Below, piece by piece: positions 1 to 7,312 of a stretch of 52,130 bases of DNA. Position 1 is the stretch's first letter, and the number at the start of each line of letters is the position of its first letter. The notes below the pieces were generated by a model, which was not told the DNA's origin, searched no databases, and saw only the letters and a list, made by a program, of their open reading frames with translations. The position numbers were made by a program, and so were the translations under genes. Source of the DNA: Oscillospiraceae bacterium (GTDB lineage: Bacteria > Bacillota > Clostridia > Oscillospirales > Ruminococcaceae); assembly GCA_017468865.1 (NCBI GenBank), contig JAFUHM010000047.1:1-52130 (forward strand), in the 5' to 3' direction.

Positions 1-302
1 AGGTCGGCAAGTGGGGACTTCTCAATGTCGAGATAGCAAAGCCCATCATCACACAGTCTGGTAAGGCATCCGAGAACAAGTTCAAGATCTACACCCAGAC
101 CAAGAACAGCTACATCGTCTACACCCTTGACGGCTCCGTTCCCTCCATCGAGGAAGGCACACAGATCCTCAAGGTGACTAACGGCCGCTTAGTATGGGGC
201 ACCTCCGAAGTCGTACAGGTACCCAAGGGACGCACAATAAAGGCGATCGCTATACGAAACGGCCTTGTGACCAGCCAGGTACTTGAATACACCAACAAGT
301 GA
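1..302 (+). CDS. C-terminal end of a protein with an Fn3-associated / chitobiase C-terminal-like domain (partial)
   Basis: The reading frame is open from base 3 and stops at TGA 300-302, so about 99 C-terminal residues are present and the N-terminus lies outside the window. The stretch YTLDGSVPS followed by a basic, beta-rich segment matches the YTTDGSDPT-type signature of Fn3-associated (CHB_HEX_C_1) modules. These are small beta-sandwich domains appended to secreted glycosidases and cell-surface proteins. The main catalytic part, if any, is not visible. A strong terminator follows immediately, so this ends its transcript. Confidence 0.75.
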   Translation, partial: VGKWGLLNVEIAKPIITQSGKASENKFKIYTQTKNSYIVYTLDGSVPSIEEGTQILKVTNGRLVWGTSEVVQVPKGRTIKAIAIRNGLVTSQVLEYTNK

Positions 303-323
303 TGACCTGATATAACAGTCTTT

Positions 324-362
324 GAGCGGAGCACGGACAAAAGTCCGGCTCCGCTCCCTTTT
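324..362 (+). terminator. Rho-independent terminator after the partial surface protein
   Basis: A 14-pair stem with one bulged A (GAGCGGAGC then CGGAC, pairing with GTCCG then GCTCCGCTC) closes an AAAA loop and is followed by CCCTTTTA. It sits 21 bases after the stop codon. Confidence 0.85.
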
Positions 363-410
363 ATCCTTGTATGCGGCAGGGACGGTCACGGCAAATTTAT
401 ATATTGTCTA

Positions 411-439
411 TTGTTTTTCCATGACTGTTATGATATACT
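411..439 (+). promoter_or_regulatory. Possible sigma-A promoter for the radical SAM / galactosidase pair
   Basis: TTGTTT at 411-416 and TATACT at 434-439 are 17 bases apart, about 70 bases upstream of the radical SAM start. The match is fair rather than perfect. Confidence 0.5.
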
Positions 440-509
440 TATGACAATACACAGCGGCGGCTTACGGCGGCGCACGGATGCGAACGATATGCAGGAGCGG
501 TGATGACGA

Positions 510-1604
510 ATGAATGAGAAGTTTGACTTGCAGGACTACATGAACAAGGGCGTGGAGCGTGTGGTGTCCGAGGCACTGAAGGCTACCCTCAGAGATCCGA
601 GGGAGAGCGCATTTATGCTGGGATTTGCCAAAGCCAGCCGTGCCGCATCAAAGAAGCGCCGCCTTGCAGAGGACAAGGGCGAACATATACCGCCCTTCCT
701 TATAGCGAGCATCACGAGCAGATGCAACCTGCACTGTGCAGGCTGCTATTCACGGAGCAGCCATGCCACCACAGATGCGGAGCCTGTGAAACAGCTCACA
801 GGTGAGGAATGGCTTCGCATATTCGACGAAGCGGATGAACTGGGCATCAGCTTTATACTCCTGGCAGGGGGCGAGCCGATGCTCAGGCGTGATATAATAG
901 AGGCAGCAGGGAAGAAGCAGGATATCCTGTTCCCCATATTCACAAACGGGACATTCATTGACGAGAAATACTTCGCCCTTTTCGACAAATGCCGCAACCT
1001 CCTGCCCGTCATGAGCATCGAGGGGAACAGGGAGATCACCGACATCAGGCGTGGAACGGGCATTTACGACAGGCTCATTTCAAATATGGATGAGCTGAAG
1101 CGGCGGGGACTTATCTTCGGCGCATCAGTCACCGTCACCACCCGCAATTACAGGGAAGTCACCTCGGAGGAGTTCCTTGACAGCCTGTCCGACAGAGGGT
1201 GCAAGGCTGTGATATATGTCGAATACGTCCCCGTGACAGAAGAAAGCACGGAGCTTGCTCCGACGGATGCGGAGCGTGACTTTCTCATGCAGGAGATACA
1301 CAGGCTGCGCAGGGAGCGCCCCGACATGGTATACATCTCATTCCCGGGTGACGAAAAGAGCTCGGGAGGGTGCGTGGCGGCAGGAAGAGGATTTTTCCTT
1401 ATCAACTCCCACGGCGGCGCAGAGCCGTGTCCCTTCTCGCCCTACTCCGACGTGAATGTGCGGAACAGTTCGCTGCACGATGCAATGCGTTCGCCCCTGT
1501 TCAGGGCGCTGCAAAGCGGAGATATACTGCTTGACGATCATAAAGGCGGCTGCGTGCTGTACGAGAAGCGGGAACTGGTCGAGTCTCTGCTGATGCAGGG
1601 ATGA
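510..1604 (+). CDS. Radical SAM protein with C-terminal cysteine region
   Basis: This 364-residue protein carries the radical SAM signature CNLHCAGC (C72, C76, C79), which ligates a 4Fe-4S cluster that cleaves S-adenosylmethionine, and the GGEP motif (120-123) that contacts SAM. Further cysteines near 288, 307 and 348, the first two in a GGC...EPCPFSP context, resemble a SPASM/twitch-type auxiliary cluster region, as in enzymes that modify peptides or act on bound substrates. The substrate cannot be read from sequence. An AGGAGCGG ribosome binding site precedes the ATG. The GH35 gene starts 39 bases downstream without a visible terminator, so the two are probably cotranscribed, although a functional link is not obvious. 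Confidence 0.85.
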   Translation: MNEKFDLQDYMNKGVERVVSEALKATLRDPRESAFMLGFAKASRAASKKRRLAEDKGEHIPPFLIASITSRCNLHCAGCYSRSSHATTDAEPVKQLTGEEWLRIFDEADELGISFILLAGGEPMLRRDIIEAAGKKQDILFPIFTNGTFIDEKYFALFDKCRNLLPVMSIEGNREITDIRRGTGIYDRLISNMDELKRRGLIFGASVTVTTRNYREVTSEEFLDSLSDRGCKAVIYVEYVPVTEESTELAPTDAERDFLMQEIHRLRRERPDMVYISFPGDEKSSGGCVAAGRGFFLINSHGGAEPCPFSPYSDVNVRNSSLHDAMRSPLFRALQSGDILLDDHKGGCVLYEKRELVESLLMQG

Positions 1605-1643
1605 CCCTGCCTTACATGAGCCGCACAGGATAAAGGTGATGTT

Positions 1644-3389
1644 ATGTTTGAGATAAAAGAGGGATTTCTCCTCAACGGTGAGCCGTTCAAGATCATATCG
1701 GGGGCAGTCCATTACTTCCGCACCGTCCCCGAATACTGGCGTGACAGGCTGGAAAAGCTGGTGAATATCGGCTGCAATACGGTGGAGACATATATCCCGT
1801 GGAACTTTCACGAGACGAACAGGGGTGAGTTTCGCTGGGACGGTATGCGTGATGTATGCCGCTTTATCGAGACTGCCGCAGACCTCGGTCTGTATATGAT
1901 AATACGCCCCTCTCCCTATATCTGTTCGGAATGGGAGTTCGGCGGTCTGCCCGCATGGCTGCTGAAAGACCCGAAGATGCGCCTTCGCTGCTCATACAAG
2001 CCCTATCTGGATGCGGTCAGAAGCTATTACAGCGTACTCATGCCGAAACTGGCTCCATATCAGGAGGACAGAGGCGGCAACATCATCCTGATGCAGATAG
2101 AGAATGAGTACGGCTATTACGGCAATGATACGGCTTATCTTGAATTTCTGCGTGACACCATGCGTGAGTACGGGATCACAGTCCCCTTTGTCACCTCGGA
2201 CGGGCCGTGGAGCGAGGCTGTATTCAGGTCGGGCATGGTGAAGGATGCGCTGCCCACCGGAAACTTCGGCTCGGCTGCCGCATGGCAGTTCGGCGAGATG
2301 AGACGGTTCATGGGTGAGGGCAAGCCTCTGATGTGCATGGAATTCTGGAACGGCTGGTTCGACGCATGGGGAGAGGAGCATCACACCACGGCTCCGGAGA
2401 AGGCCGCTGCCGAACTGGATGAGATCCTGAAGCTCGGGAGCGTAAATCTGTATATGTTTGAGGGCGGCACGAATTTCGGCTTTACAGCGGGACGCAATAG
2501 CGGAAACAAAACTGCCGACGTCACCTCATACGAATACGATGCCCCTCTTACCGAGGACGGCAGGATCACGCCGAAGTACAAGCTGTGCCGTGACGTGATA
2601 CGAAAATACCGCAGCTTTGAGGAGATACCCCTCACCGCAAGGATAGAACGCAGGGCTTACGGCACCCTTGACTGCACCGCAAGGACAGACCTGTTCAGCG
2701 TGCTTGACAGGATATCAGCCCCTGTACGCAGCGTCACTCCCCTGTCCTTTGAGGAACTGGACTGCTACTACGGGTATGTCCTTTACAGGATAGATATAAA
2801 GCCGGATGAAGCGGTGCAGACCGTAATGATGGAAGATGCCCGTGACAGGGTGCAGTGCTTCAGAAACGAAAGATATGTATTTACCGCCTTCGGGGAGAAT
2901 ACAGGCGACAAGTTTGAAATTGAAGAAACCGTGCCGGGCGGCACCGTAGACCTTTTGGCGGAGAACATCGGCAGAGAGAACTTCGGCACGGGTCTTGAAG
3001 ATCAGCGCAAGGGCATCCTTGGCGGAGTCAGGATAAATGACCACAGGTATTTCGGGTACAGTATGTATCCGCTCCCCCTTGATGAGAAGCAGATCTCATC
3101 GGTGGATTATGACAGCGGATGCATCGACGGCGTGCCTGCCTTCTATAAATTCACGCTTGAAACGGATGAGCCTGCCGATACCTTTGCGGAGGCTGTGGGC
3201 TTCGGGAAGGGCGTGATCTTTGTAAACGGCTTCAACATCGGACGATTCTGGGAGATAGGCCCGCAGAAAAGGCTGTATATCCCTGCTCCCCTTCTGCGAT
3301 GCGGCACAAATGAGATAGTCGTCTTTGAAACGGACGGAGCGGCTGAGGGAAGCGAAACAAAGAGGATAGTTCTCTGCGACCTGCCCTGA
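1644..3389 (+). CDS. Beta-galactosidase, glycoside hydrolase family 35
   Basis: This 581-residue protein is a GH35 enzyme that removes terminal beta-galactose by a retaining mechanism. The family landmarks are visible: an N-terminal segment SGAVHYFR, the acid/base motif QIENEYG with catalytic Glu near 155, and the nucleophile in CMEFWNGWFD, Glu near 233. The C-terminal half holds the beta-sandwich domains, ending near residue 545 with NGFNIGRFWEIGPQ, the usual galactose-binding-like jelly roll. No signal peptide is seen, so it is probably cytoplasmic and acts on imported oligosaccharides. Length is normal for the short bacterial branch. It lies 39 bases after the radical SAM gene. Confidence 0.93.
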   Translation: MFEIKEGFLLNGEPFKIISGAVHYFRTVPEYWRDRLEKLVNIGCNTVETYIPWNFHETNRGEFRWDGMRDVCRFIETAADLGLYMIIRPSPYICSEWEFGGLPAWLLKDPKMRLRCSYKPYLDAVRSYYSVLMPKLAPYQEDRGGNIILMQIENEYGYYGNDTAYLEFLRDTMREYGITVPFVTSDGPWSEAVFRSGMVKDALPTGNFGSAAAWQFGEMRRFMGEGKPLMCMEFWNGWFDAWGEEHHTTAPEKAAAELDEILKLGSVNLYMFEGGTNFGFTAGRNSGNKTADVTSYEYDAPLTEDGRITPKYKLCRDVIRKYRSFEEIPLTARIERRAYGTLDCTARTDLFSVLDRISAPVRSVTPLSFEELDCYYGYVLYRIDIKPDEAVQTVMMEDARDRVQCFRNERYVFTAFGENTGDKFEIEETVPGGTVDLLAENIGRENFGTGLEDQRKGILGGVRINDHRYFGYSMYPLPLDEKQISSVDYDSGCIDGVPAFYKFTLETDEPADTFAEAVGFGKGVIFVNGFNIGRFWEIGPQKRLYIPAPLLRCGTNEIVVFETDGAAEGSETKRIVLCDLP

Positions 3390-3524
3390 TATCAGGCATC
3401 TTCGGATGACGGAAGAAAATTCACATATGCCGAAAATCGGCATGACAGCGCAGGATATCGGCGTTTCAAAGGCGATGTCAAAAAAAATTCACGGCTTTTG
3501 ACATAAAAATATTTCAAAAAAGTC

Positions 3525-3553
3525 TTGACAAAATAAAACTGTTGTGGTATAAT
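3525..3553 (+). promoter_or_regulatory. Consensus sigma-A promoter of the tRNA cluster
   Basis: TTGACA (3525-3530) and TATAAT (3548-3553) match consensus in both hexamers with a 17-base spacer, 37 bases before the first tRNA. Just upstream, ATGTCAAAA at 3475 pairs with TTTTGACAT at 3496, an inverted repeat of unknown role. Confidence 0.9.
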
Positions 3554-3590
3554 ATCATTTGTCATGTGGCGACCGCCGCCTGACAAATAT

Positions 3591-3664
3591 GCGGGTGTAG
3601 TTCAATGGTAGAATCCCAGCCTTCCAAGCTGGTCGCGTGGGTTCGATTCCCATCACCCGCTCCA
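3591..3664 (+). tRNA. tRNA-Gly (TCC)
   Basis: The acceptor stem GCGGGTG/CACCCGC, the T-arm GGTTCGATTCC and an anticodon loop CTTCCAA give anticodon TCC. The CCA end is encoded (3662-3664). First tRNA of the cluster. Confidence 0.97.
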
Positions 3665-3666
3665 AT

Positions 3667-3743
3667 GCGTCTTTAACTCAGCTGGATAGAGTAGCTGCCT
3701 TCTAAGCAGCAAGCCACAGGTTCGAATCCTGTAAGACGCGCCA
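3667..3743 (+). tRNA. tRNA-Arg (TCT)
   Basis: Acceptor stem GCGTCTT/AAGACGC, anticodon stem GCTGC/GCAGC with loop CTTCTAA (anticodon TCT, reading AGA) and an encoded CCA. Only two bases separate it from tRNA-Gly. Confidence 0.97.
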
Positions 3744-3749
3744 ATAATG

Positions 3750-3832
3750 TATCGGCATTGCCGATACCAATATGGTGGGTGGTATACCCACCTTGAGAAG
3801 CAACTGTGTATCAGTTTTACTGATACCAATAT
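3750..3832 (+). repeat. Tandem hairpins and a duplicated 18-base segment between tRNA-Arg and tRNA-His
   Basis: Three small hairpins follow one another: TATCGGC/GCCGATA at 3750-3766, GGTGGGT/ACCCACC at 3774-3792 and TATCAG/CTGATA at 3810-3827. The segment GATACCAATATGGTGGGT occurs at 3763-3780 and again at 3822-3839, where its end forms the 5' acceptor strand of tRNA-His. The first copy is therefore a relic of a duplicated tRNA-His 5' end, now paired into a hairpin. Confidence 0.65.
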
Positions 3833-3910
3833 GGTGGGTATAGCGTAGTTGGTTAACGCGTCAGTTTGTGGCACTGAAGATCATCGGTTCGAATCCGATT
3901 ATCCACCCCA
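3833..3910 (+). tRNA. tRNA-His (GTG)
   Basis: Anticodon loop TTGTGGC in stem TCAGT/ACTGA gives GTG. The extra G at 3833 (position -1) faces C73 at 3907, the identity pair expected for tRNA-His. The acceptor stem is GTGGGTA/TATCCAC with one G-T pair, and CCA is encoded. Confidence 0.96.
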
Positions 3911-3920
3911 ATTTTTTATA

Positions 3921-3960
3921 ATGTTCCGGTGTCGGAAGCATCGGTTCGAATCCGAAACAG
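3921..3960 (+). pseudogene. Degenerate tRNA-His fragment (anticodon-like hairpin plus T-arm)
   Basis: Seventeen bases of the tRNA-His T-arm region (3882-3898) recur at 3939-3955, preceded by a short hairpin TTCCG-GTGT-CGGAA. No acceptor stem can be drawn. The rest of the 178-base gap up to tRNA-Ser holds a hairpin AAACAGT/ACTGTTT (3971-3989) and a TTGAGGGC-GCAA-GCCCTCAA stem with a GNRA loop (4011-4030). No gene is seen there. Confidence 0.55.
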
Positions 3961-4088
3961 TCGCAGGCTGAAACAGTCGGAGACTGTTTATTCCCGGATC
4001 AGACTATTTATTGAGGGCGCAAGCCCTCAAAAATCTACATTGCAGGGATCGGCTGTACACGCCTCACAGCTGCATCTGTCATCCGTAA

Positions 4089-4178
<90 letters not shown>

Positions 4179-4203
4179 ATATAATATTGTGATTTGTTAC
4201 CAA

Positions 4204-4294
4204 GCAGAAGTACTCAAGTTGGTGACGAGGCGCCCCTGCTAAGGGCGTAGGTCGGGAAACCGGCGCGAGGGTTCGAGTCCCTCCTTCTGCGCCA
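4204..4294 (+). tRNA. tRNA-Ser (GCT)
   Basis: Class II tRNA with a long variable arm. Acceptor stem GCAGAAG/CTTCTGC, anticodon stem CGCCC/GGGCG with loop CTGCTAA (GCT), encoded CCA. Last tRNA of the cluster. Confidence 0.97.
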
Positions 4295-4295
4295 A

Positions 4296-4327
4296 GCCGT
4301 ATCGCTGCAAGGCGATGCGGCTTCTTT
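4296..4327 (+). terminator. Terminator of the tRNA operon
   Basis: A ten-pair stem GCCGTATCGC/GCGATGCGGC with a six-base loop is followed by TTCTTT, two bases after the CCA of the last tRNA. Confidence 0.85.
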
Positions 4328-4393
4328 GTATACATAGACTGACGCAAGGACTTAGATATACACACGATCAAATACGATACAGGAGAAAGAACC

Positions 4394-6232
4394 ATGTGCG
4401 GAATAGTTGGATTTACAGGGCTCAAGGAAGCCGCTCCCATTCTTCTTGAAGGGCTCCACAAGCTGGAATACAGAGGATACGACTCGGCAGGCATCGCCGT
4501 AAGGGAAGGCGACGGCGCTACAAAGATCGTCAAGGCGAAGGGACGCCTTCAGGAGCTTATCGACAAGACCGACTCAGGAAATGCCGTTCACGGCACCTGC
4601 GGCATAGGCCATACACGCTGGGCTACTCACGGTGAGCCCTCCGAAATCAACGCTCACCCTCACTGCTCGGACGACGGCTCGGTAACAGGCGTACACAACG
4701 GCATCATTGAGAACTTCCGTGAGCTGAAGGAAAAGCTCATCAAGAGAGGATACGAGTTCCACACCCAGACCGATACCGAGGTCGTTATCAAGCTGGTGGA
4801 CTACTACTATAAGAAGACAAACAGCGACCCCATAGATGCCATACACAAGACCATGCTCCACATAAGAGGCTCATATGCTCTCTGCCTTATGTTCAAGGAT
4901 CTCCCCGGCGAGATCTGGGCGGTGCGCAAGGACAGCCCTATGGTCATAGGCATCACCGACAATGAATCCTATGTGGCATCGGATGTTCCCGCCATACTCA
5001 AATATACAAGGGATGTATACTTCATAGACAACATGGAGTTTGCACACCTCACCCCCGGCAAGGTGACATTCTACAACATCGACAGCGAAGAGATACAGAA
5101 GGAAAGCACCACGATAGAATGGGATGCGGAGGCTGCGGAAAAGGGCGGCTTCGAGCACTTCATGATAAAGGAGATACATGAGCAGCCCCGTGCAGTCCGT
5201 GACACCATAAACTCCGTTGTCAAGGACGGCAGGATCGACCTCTCTCAGGCAGGTCTGACCGAGGATATGATAAGGGATATCTCCCAGATATACATCGTTG
5301 CCTGCGGCTCTGCATGGCACGTCGGCATGGCGGCTCAGTATGTGATAGAAGACCTTGCGGGCATCCCGGTAAGAGTGGAGCTTGCATCGGAATTCAGATA
5401 CAGGAAGCTCCTGCTTGACCCGAATGGGCTTGTCATCATCATTTCCCAGTCGGGCGAGACGGCTGACAGCCGTGAGGCGATGAATATAGCCAAGTCCATG
5501 GGGATACGCACCCTTGGCATAGTGAATGTGGTGGGCTCATCCATTGCCCGTGATGCGGACAGCGTTATCTACACCCTGGCAGGGCCTGAGATCGCCGTTG
5601 CCACGACAAAGGCATATTCCGCACAGCTTATCATCACATATGCCATAGCCATCGAATTCGCAAGGATCAGGGGCACGATAGATGAGGCGAGATACACAAG
5701 GCTCATCGCAGAGATGCAGACGCTGCCCGAGAAGATAGAGAAGATACTCTCCGACAAGGAGCGCATACAGTGGTTTGCGAACAAGTTCGCCACCGCAAAG
5801 GATATCTTCTTCATAGGCAGGGGCATCGACTACGCTATCTGTCTCGAAGGTTCGCTGAAGATGAAGGAGATAAGCTACATACACTCCGAGGCATATGCCG
5901 CAGGTGAGCTCAAGCACGGCACCATCTCACTTATCGAGAAGGATATACTGGTGATAGGCTCCCTCACTCAGCCTGCTCTGTATGAGAAGACCGTTTCAAA
6001 TATGGTGGAGGTCAAGTCGAGAGGCGCATATCTCATGGGGCTGACCACCTACGGACACTATGAGATAGAGGATACCGTTGACTTTACGATATATGTGCCC
6101 AAGATAGACGAGCACTTTGCCGCAAGCCTTGCGGTGGTGCCTCTCCAGCTGATGGGATACTACGTTTCGGTGGCAAAGGGTCTTGATGTGGATAAGCCGA
6201 GGAACCTTGCCAAGTCCGTTACTGTCGAATAA
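4394..6232 (+). CDS. glmS: Glutamine--fructose-6-phosphate aminotransferase (isomerizing)
   Basis: GlmS makes glucosamine-6-phosphate from fructose-6-phosphate and glutamine, the first step toward UDP-GlcNAc and peptidoglycan. The 612 residues are full length. MCGIVGF exposes Cys2, the glutaminase nucleophile, and the N-terminal glutamine amidotransferase domain (about 1-240) includes GIGHTRWATHG. Two SIS domains follow, with ACGSAWH and SQSGETADS binding the sugar phosphate, and the C-terminus KPRNLAKSVTVE is the usual one. An AGGAGA site precedes the ATG. Only 66 bases separate the tRNA terminator from the start, too little for the glmS ribozyme that controls many Bacillota homologues. Confidence 0.97.
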   Translation: MCGIVGFTGLKEAAPILLEGLHKLEYRGYDSAGIAVREGDGATKIVKAKGRLQELIDKTDSGNAVHGTCGIGHTRWATHGEPSEINAHPHCSDDGSVTGVHNGIIENFRELKEKLIKRGYEFHTQTDTEVVIKLVDYYYKKTNSDPIDAIHKTMLHIRGSYALCLMFKDLPGEIWAVRKDSPMVIGITDNESYVASDVPAILKYTRDVYFIDNMEFAHLTPGKVTFYNIDSEEIQKESTTIEWDAEAAEKGGFEHFMIKEIHEQPRAVRDTINSVVKDGRIDLSQAGLTEDMIRDISQIYIVACGSAWHVGMAAQYVIEDLAGIPVRVELASEFRYRKLLLDPNGLVIIISQSGETADSREAMNIAKSMGIRTLGIVNVVGSSIARDADSVIYTLAGPEIAVATTKAYSAQLIITYAIAIEFARIRGTIDEARYTRLIAEMQTLPEKIEKILSDKERIQWFANKFATAKDIFFIGRGIDYAICLEGSLKMKEISYIHSEAYAAGELKHGTISLIEKDILVIGSLTQPALYEKTVSNMVEVKSRGAYLMGLTTYGHYEIEDTVDFTIYVPKIDEHFAASLAVVPLQLMGYYVSVAKGLDVDKPRNLAKSVTVE

Positions 6233-6254
6233 CTCCCCACGAAAGGGTGATAAT

Positions 6255-6809
6255 ATGAATATATGGCATGATATGGAACCCGACCGCATCACAAAGGACA
6301 GCTTCTTTGCGGTCATAGAGATACCCAAGGGCAGCAAGATGAAATATGAGCTGGATAAGAAGACGGGTCTGCTCAAGCTTGACAGAGTGCTCTACACATC
6401 CACTCACTATCCTGCAAACTACGGCTTCATCCCCCGCACCTACGCAGAGGACGGCGACCCTCTGGACGTTCTGGTGCTCTGCTCCGAGCCTATCTATTCG
6501 ATGGCTCTCGTAAGATGCTATCCCATAGGCGTAATATCCATGCTCGATGACGGTGCAAAGGACGACAAGATCATAGCTGTCCCCTTTGACGACCCCACCT
6601 ACAACACATACAAGGATATAAGCGAAGTTCCTGCCCACAAGTTCGAGGAGATGTCCCACTTCTTCTCCGTTTACAAGCAGCTTGAGGGCAAGACCACCGT
6701 TATAGACGAGGTCAAGAACCGTGAGGCAGCAGTCTGCATCGTGGAGAACTGCATCGACCGCTACATCGAATACTTCTGCAAGGGCAAGCCTAATGGCGAC
6801 AACAGGTGA
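6255..6809 (+). CDS. ppa: Inorganic pyrophosphatase, family I
   Basis: The 184-residue cytoplasmic enzyme hydrolyses pyrophosphate and pulls biosynthetic reactions forward. Family I signatures are IEIPKGSKMKYE near the N-terminus, PANYGFIPRTY and the metal-binding DGDPLDVLV. The ATG at 6255 has a GAAAGGGTGA ribosome binding site; a longer frame reaches upstream into glmS but has no such site. It lies 22 bases after glmS and its end overlaps the start of the cytidine deaminase gene by 17 bases. Confidence 0.94.
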   Translation: MNIWHDMEPDRITKDSFFAVIEIPKGSKMKYELDKKTGLLKLDRVLYTSTHYPANYGFIPRTYAEDGDPLDVLVLCSEPIYSMALVRCYPIGVISMLDDGAKDDKIIAVPFDDPTYNTYKDISEVPAHKFEEMSHFFSVYKQLEGKTTVIDEVKNREAAVCIVENCIDRYIEYFCKGKPNGDNR

Positions 6810-7191
6810 GCTTTTCTCCGCCGCTGTGATAATGCGTGAGTATTCCTACTGCGTATATTCCCGATTCTCGGTGGGTGCGGCGATAGAGGCTGTGAACGAT
6901 GACGGGGACAGGCGTGTGTTCACCGGATGCAACGTGGAGAACTCCTCCTTCGGCGGTACGATCTGTGCAGAGCGCACTGCCGCAGTCAAGGCAGTCTCCG
7001 CAGGATACACCACATTCCTTGCGGCAGCAGTCAGCGGCGGGATCGCAGGCGAAGAGGAGAAGTCCGACACATTCCCCTGCGGCATATGCCTTCAGTTCAT
7101 GGCGGAGTTTGCCGCTCCGGATATGCGCATCATCCTCAAAAGCGGCACATACAGATTTGATGAGCTGTTCCCGAATAAGTTCTCCCTCTGA
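6793..7191 (+). CDS. cdd: Cytidine deaminase
   Basis: Homotetrameric-type Cdd that converts cytidine and deoxycytidine to the uridine forms in pyrimidine salvage. The zinc site is complete: TICAERTAA supplies the first Cys and the catalytic Glu, and FPCGICLQF supplies the other two Cys. FTGCNVENSSFGG is the substrate-binding stretch. The ATG at 6793 lies inside the end of ppa and gives 132 residues with the first helix intact; an internal ATG at 6831 would remove it. Confidence 0.92.
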   Translation: MATTGELFSAAVIMREYSYCVYSRFSVGAAIEAVNDDGDRRVFTGCNVENSSFGGTICAERTAAVKAVSAGYTTFLAAAVSGGIAGEEEKSDTFPCGICLQFMAEFAAPDMRIILKSGTYRFDELFPNKFSL

Positions 7192-7252
7192 TGACCAAAG
7201 CTGTTTCTTACCCGAAAGAGGATAGCTGAAGCAGTGAAGATAACACCATCCG

Positions 7253-7286
7253 ATTCCCGATCGGCGTACATGGCCCGGTCGGGAAT
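7253..7286 (+). other. Hairpin in the dnaE leader
   Basis: ATTCCCGA (7253-7260) pairs with TCGGGAAT (7279-7286) around an 18-base loop. No T-run follows, and the AAGGAGG of dnaE begins 14 bases later. It could be a weak end of the cdd transcript or a leader structure. Confidence 0.4.
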
Positions 7287-7312
7287 TATACGCATATACA
7301 AAGGAGGCACAT

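Noticed and set aside
4328..4393. glmS ribozyme in the glmS leader
   Set aside because: Only 66 bases lie between the tRNA terminator and the start codon, too few for the ribozyme fold, and no conserved core is seen.
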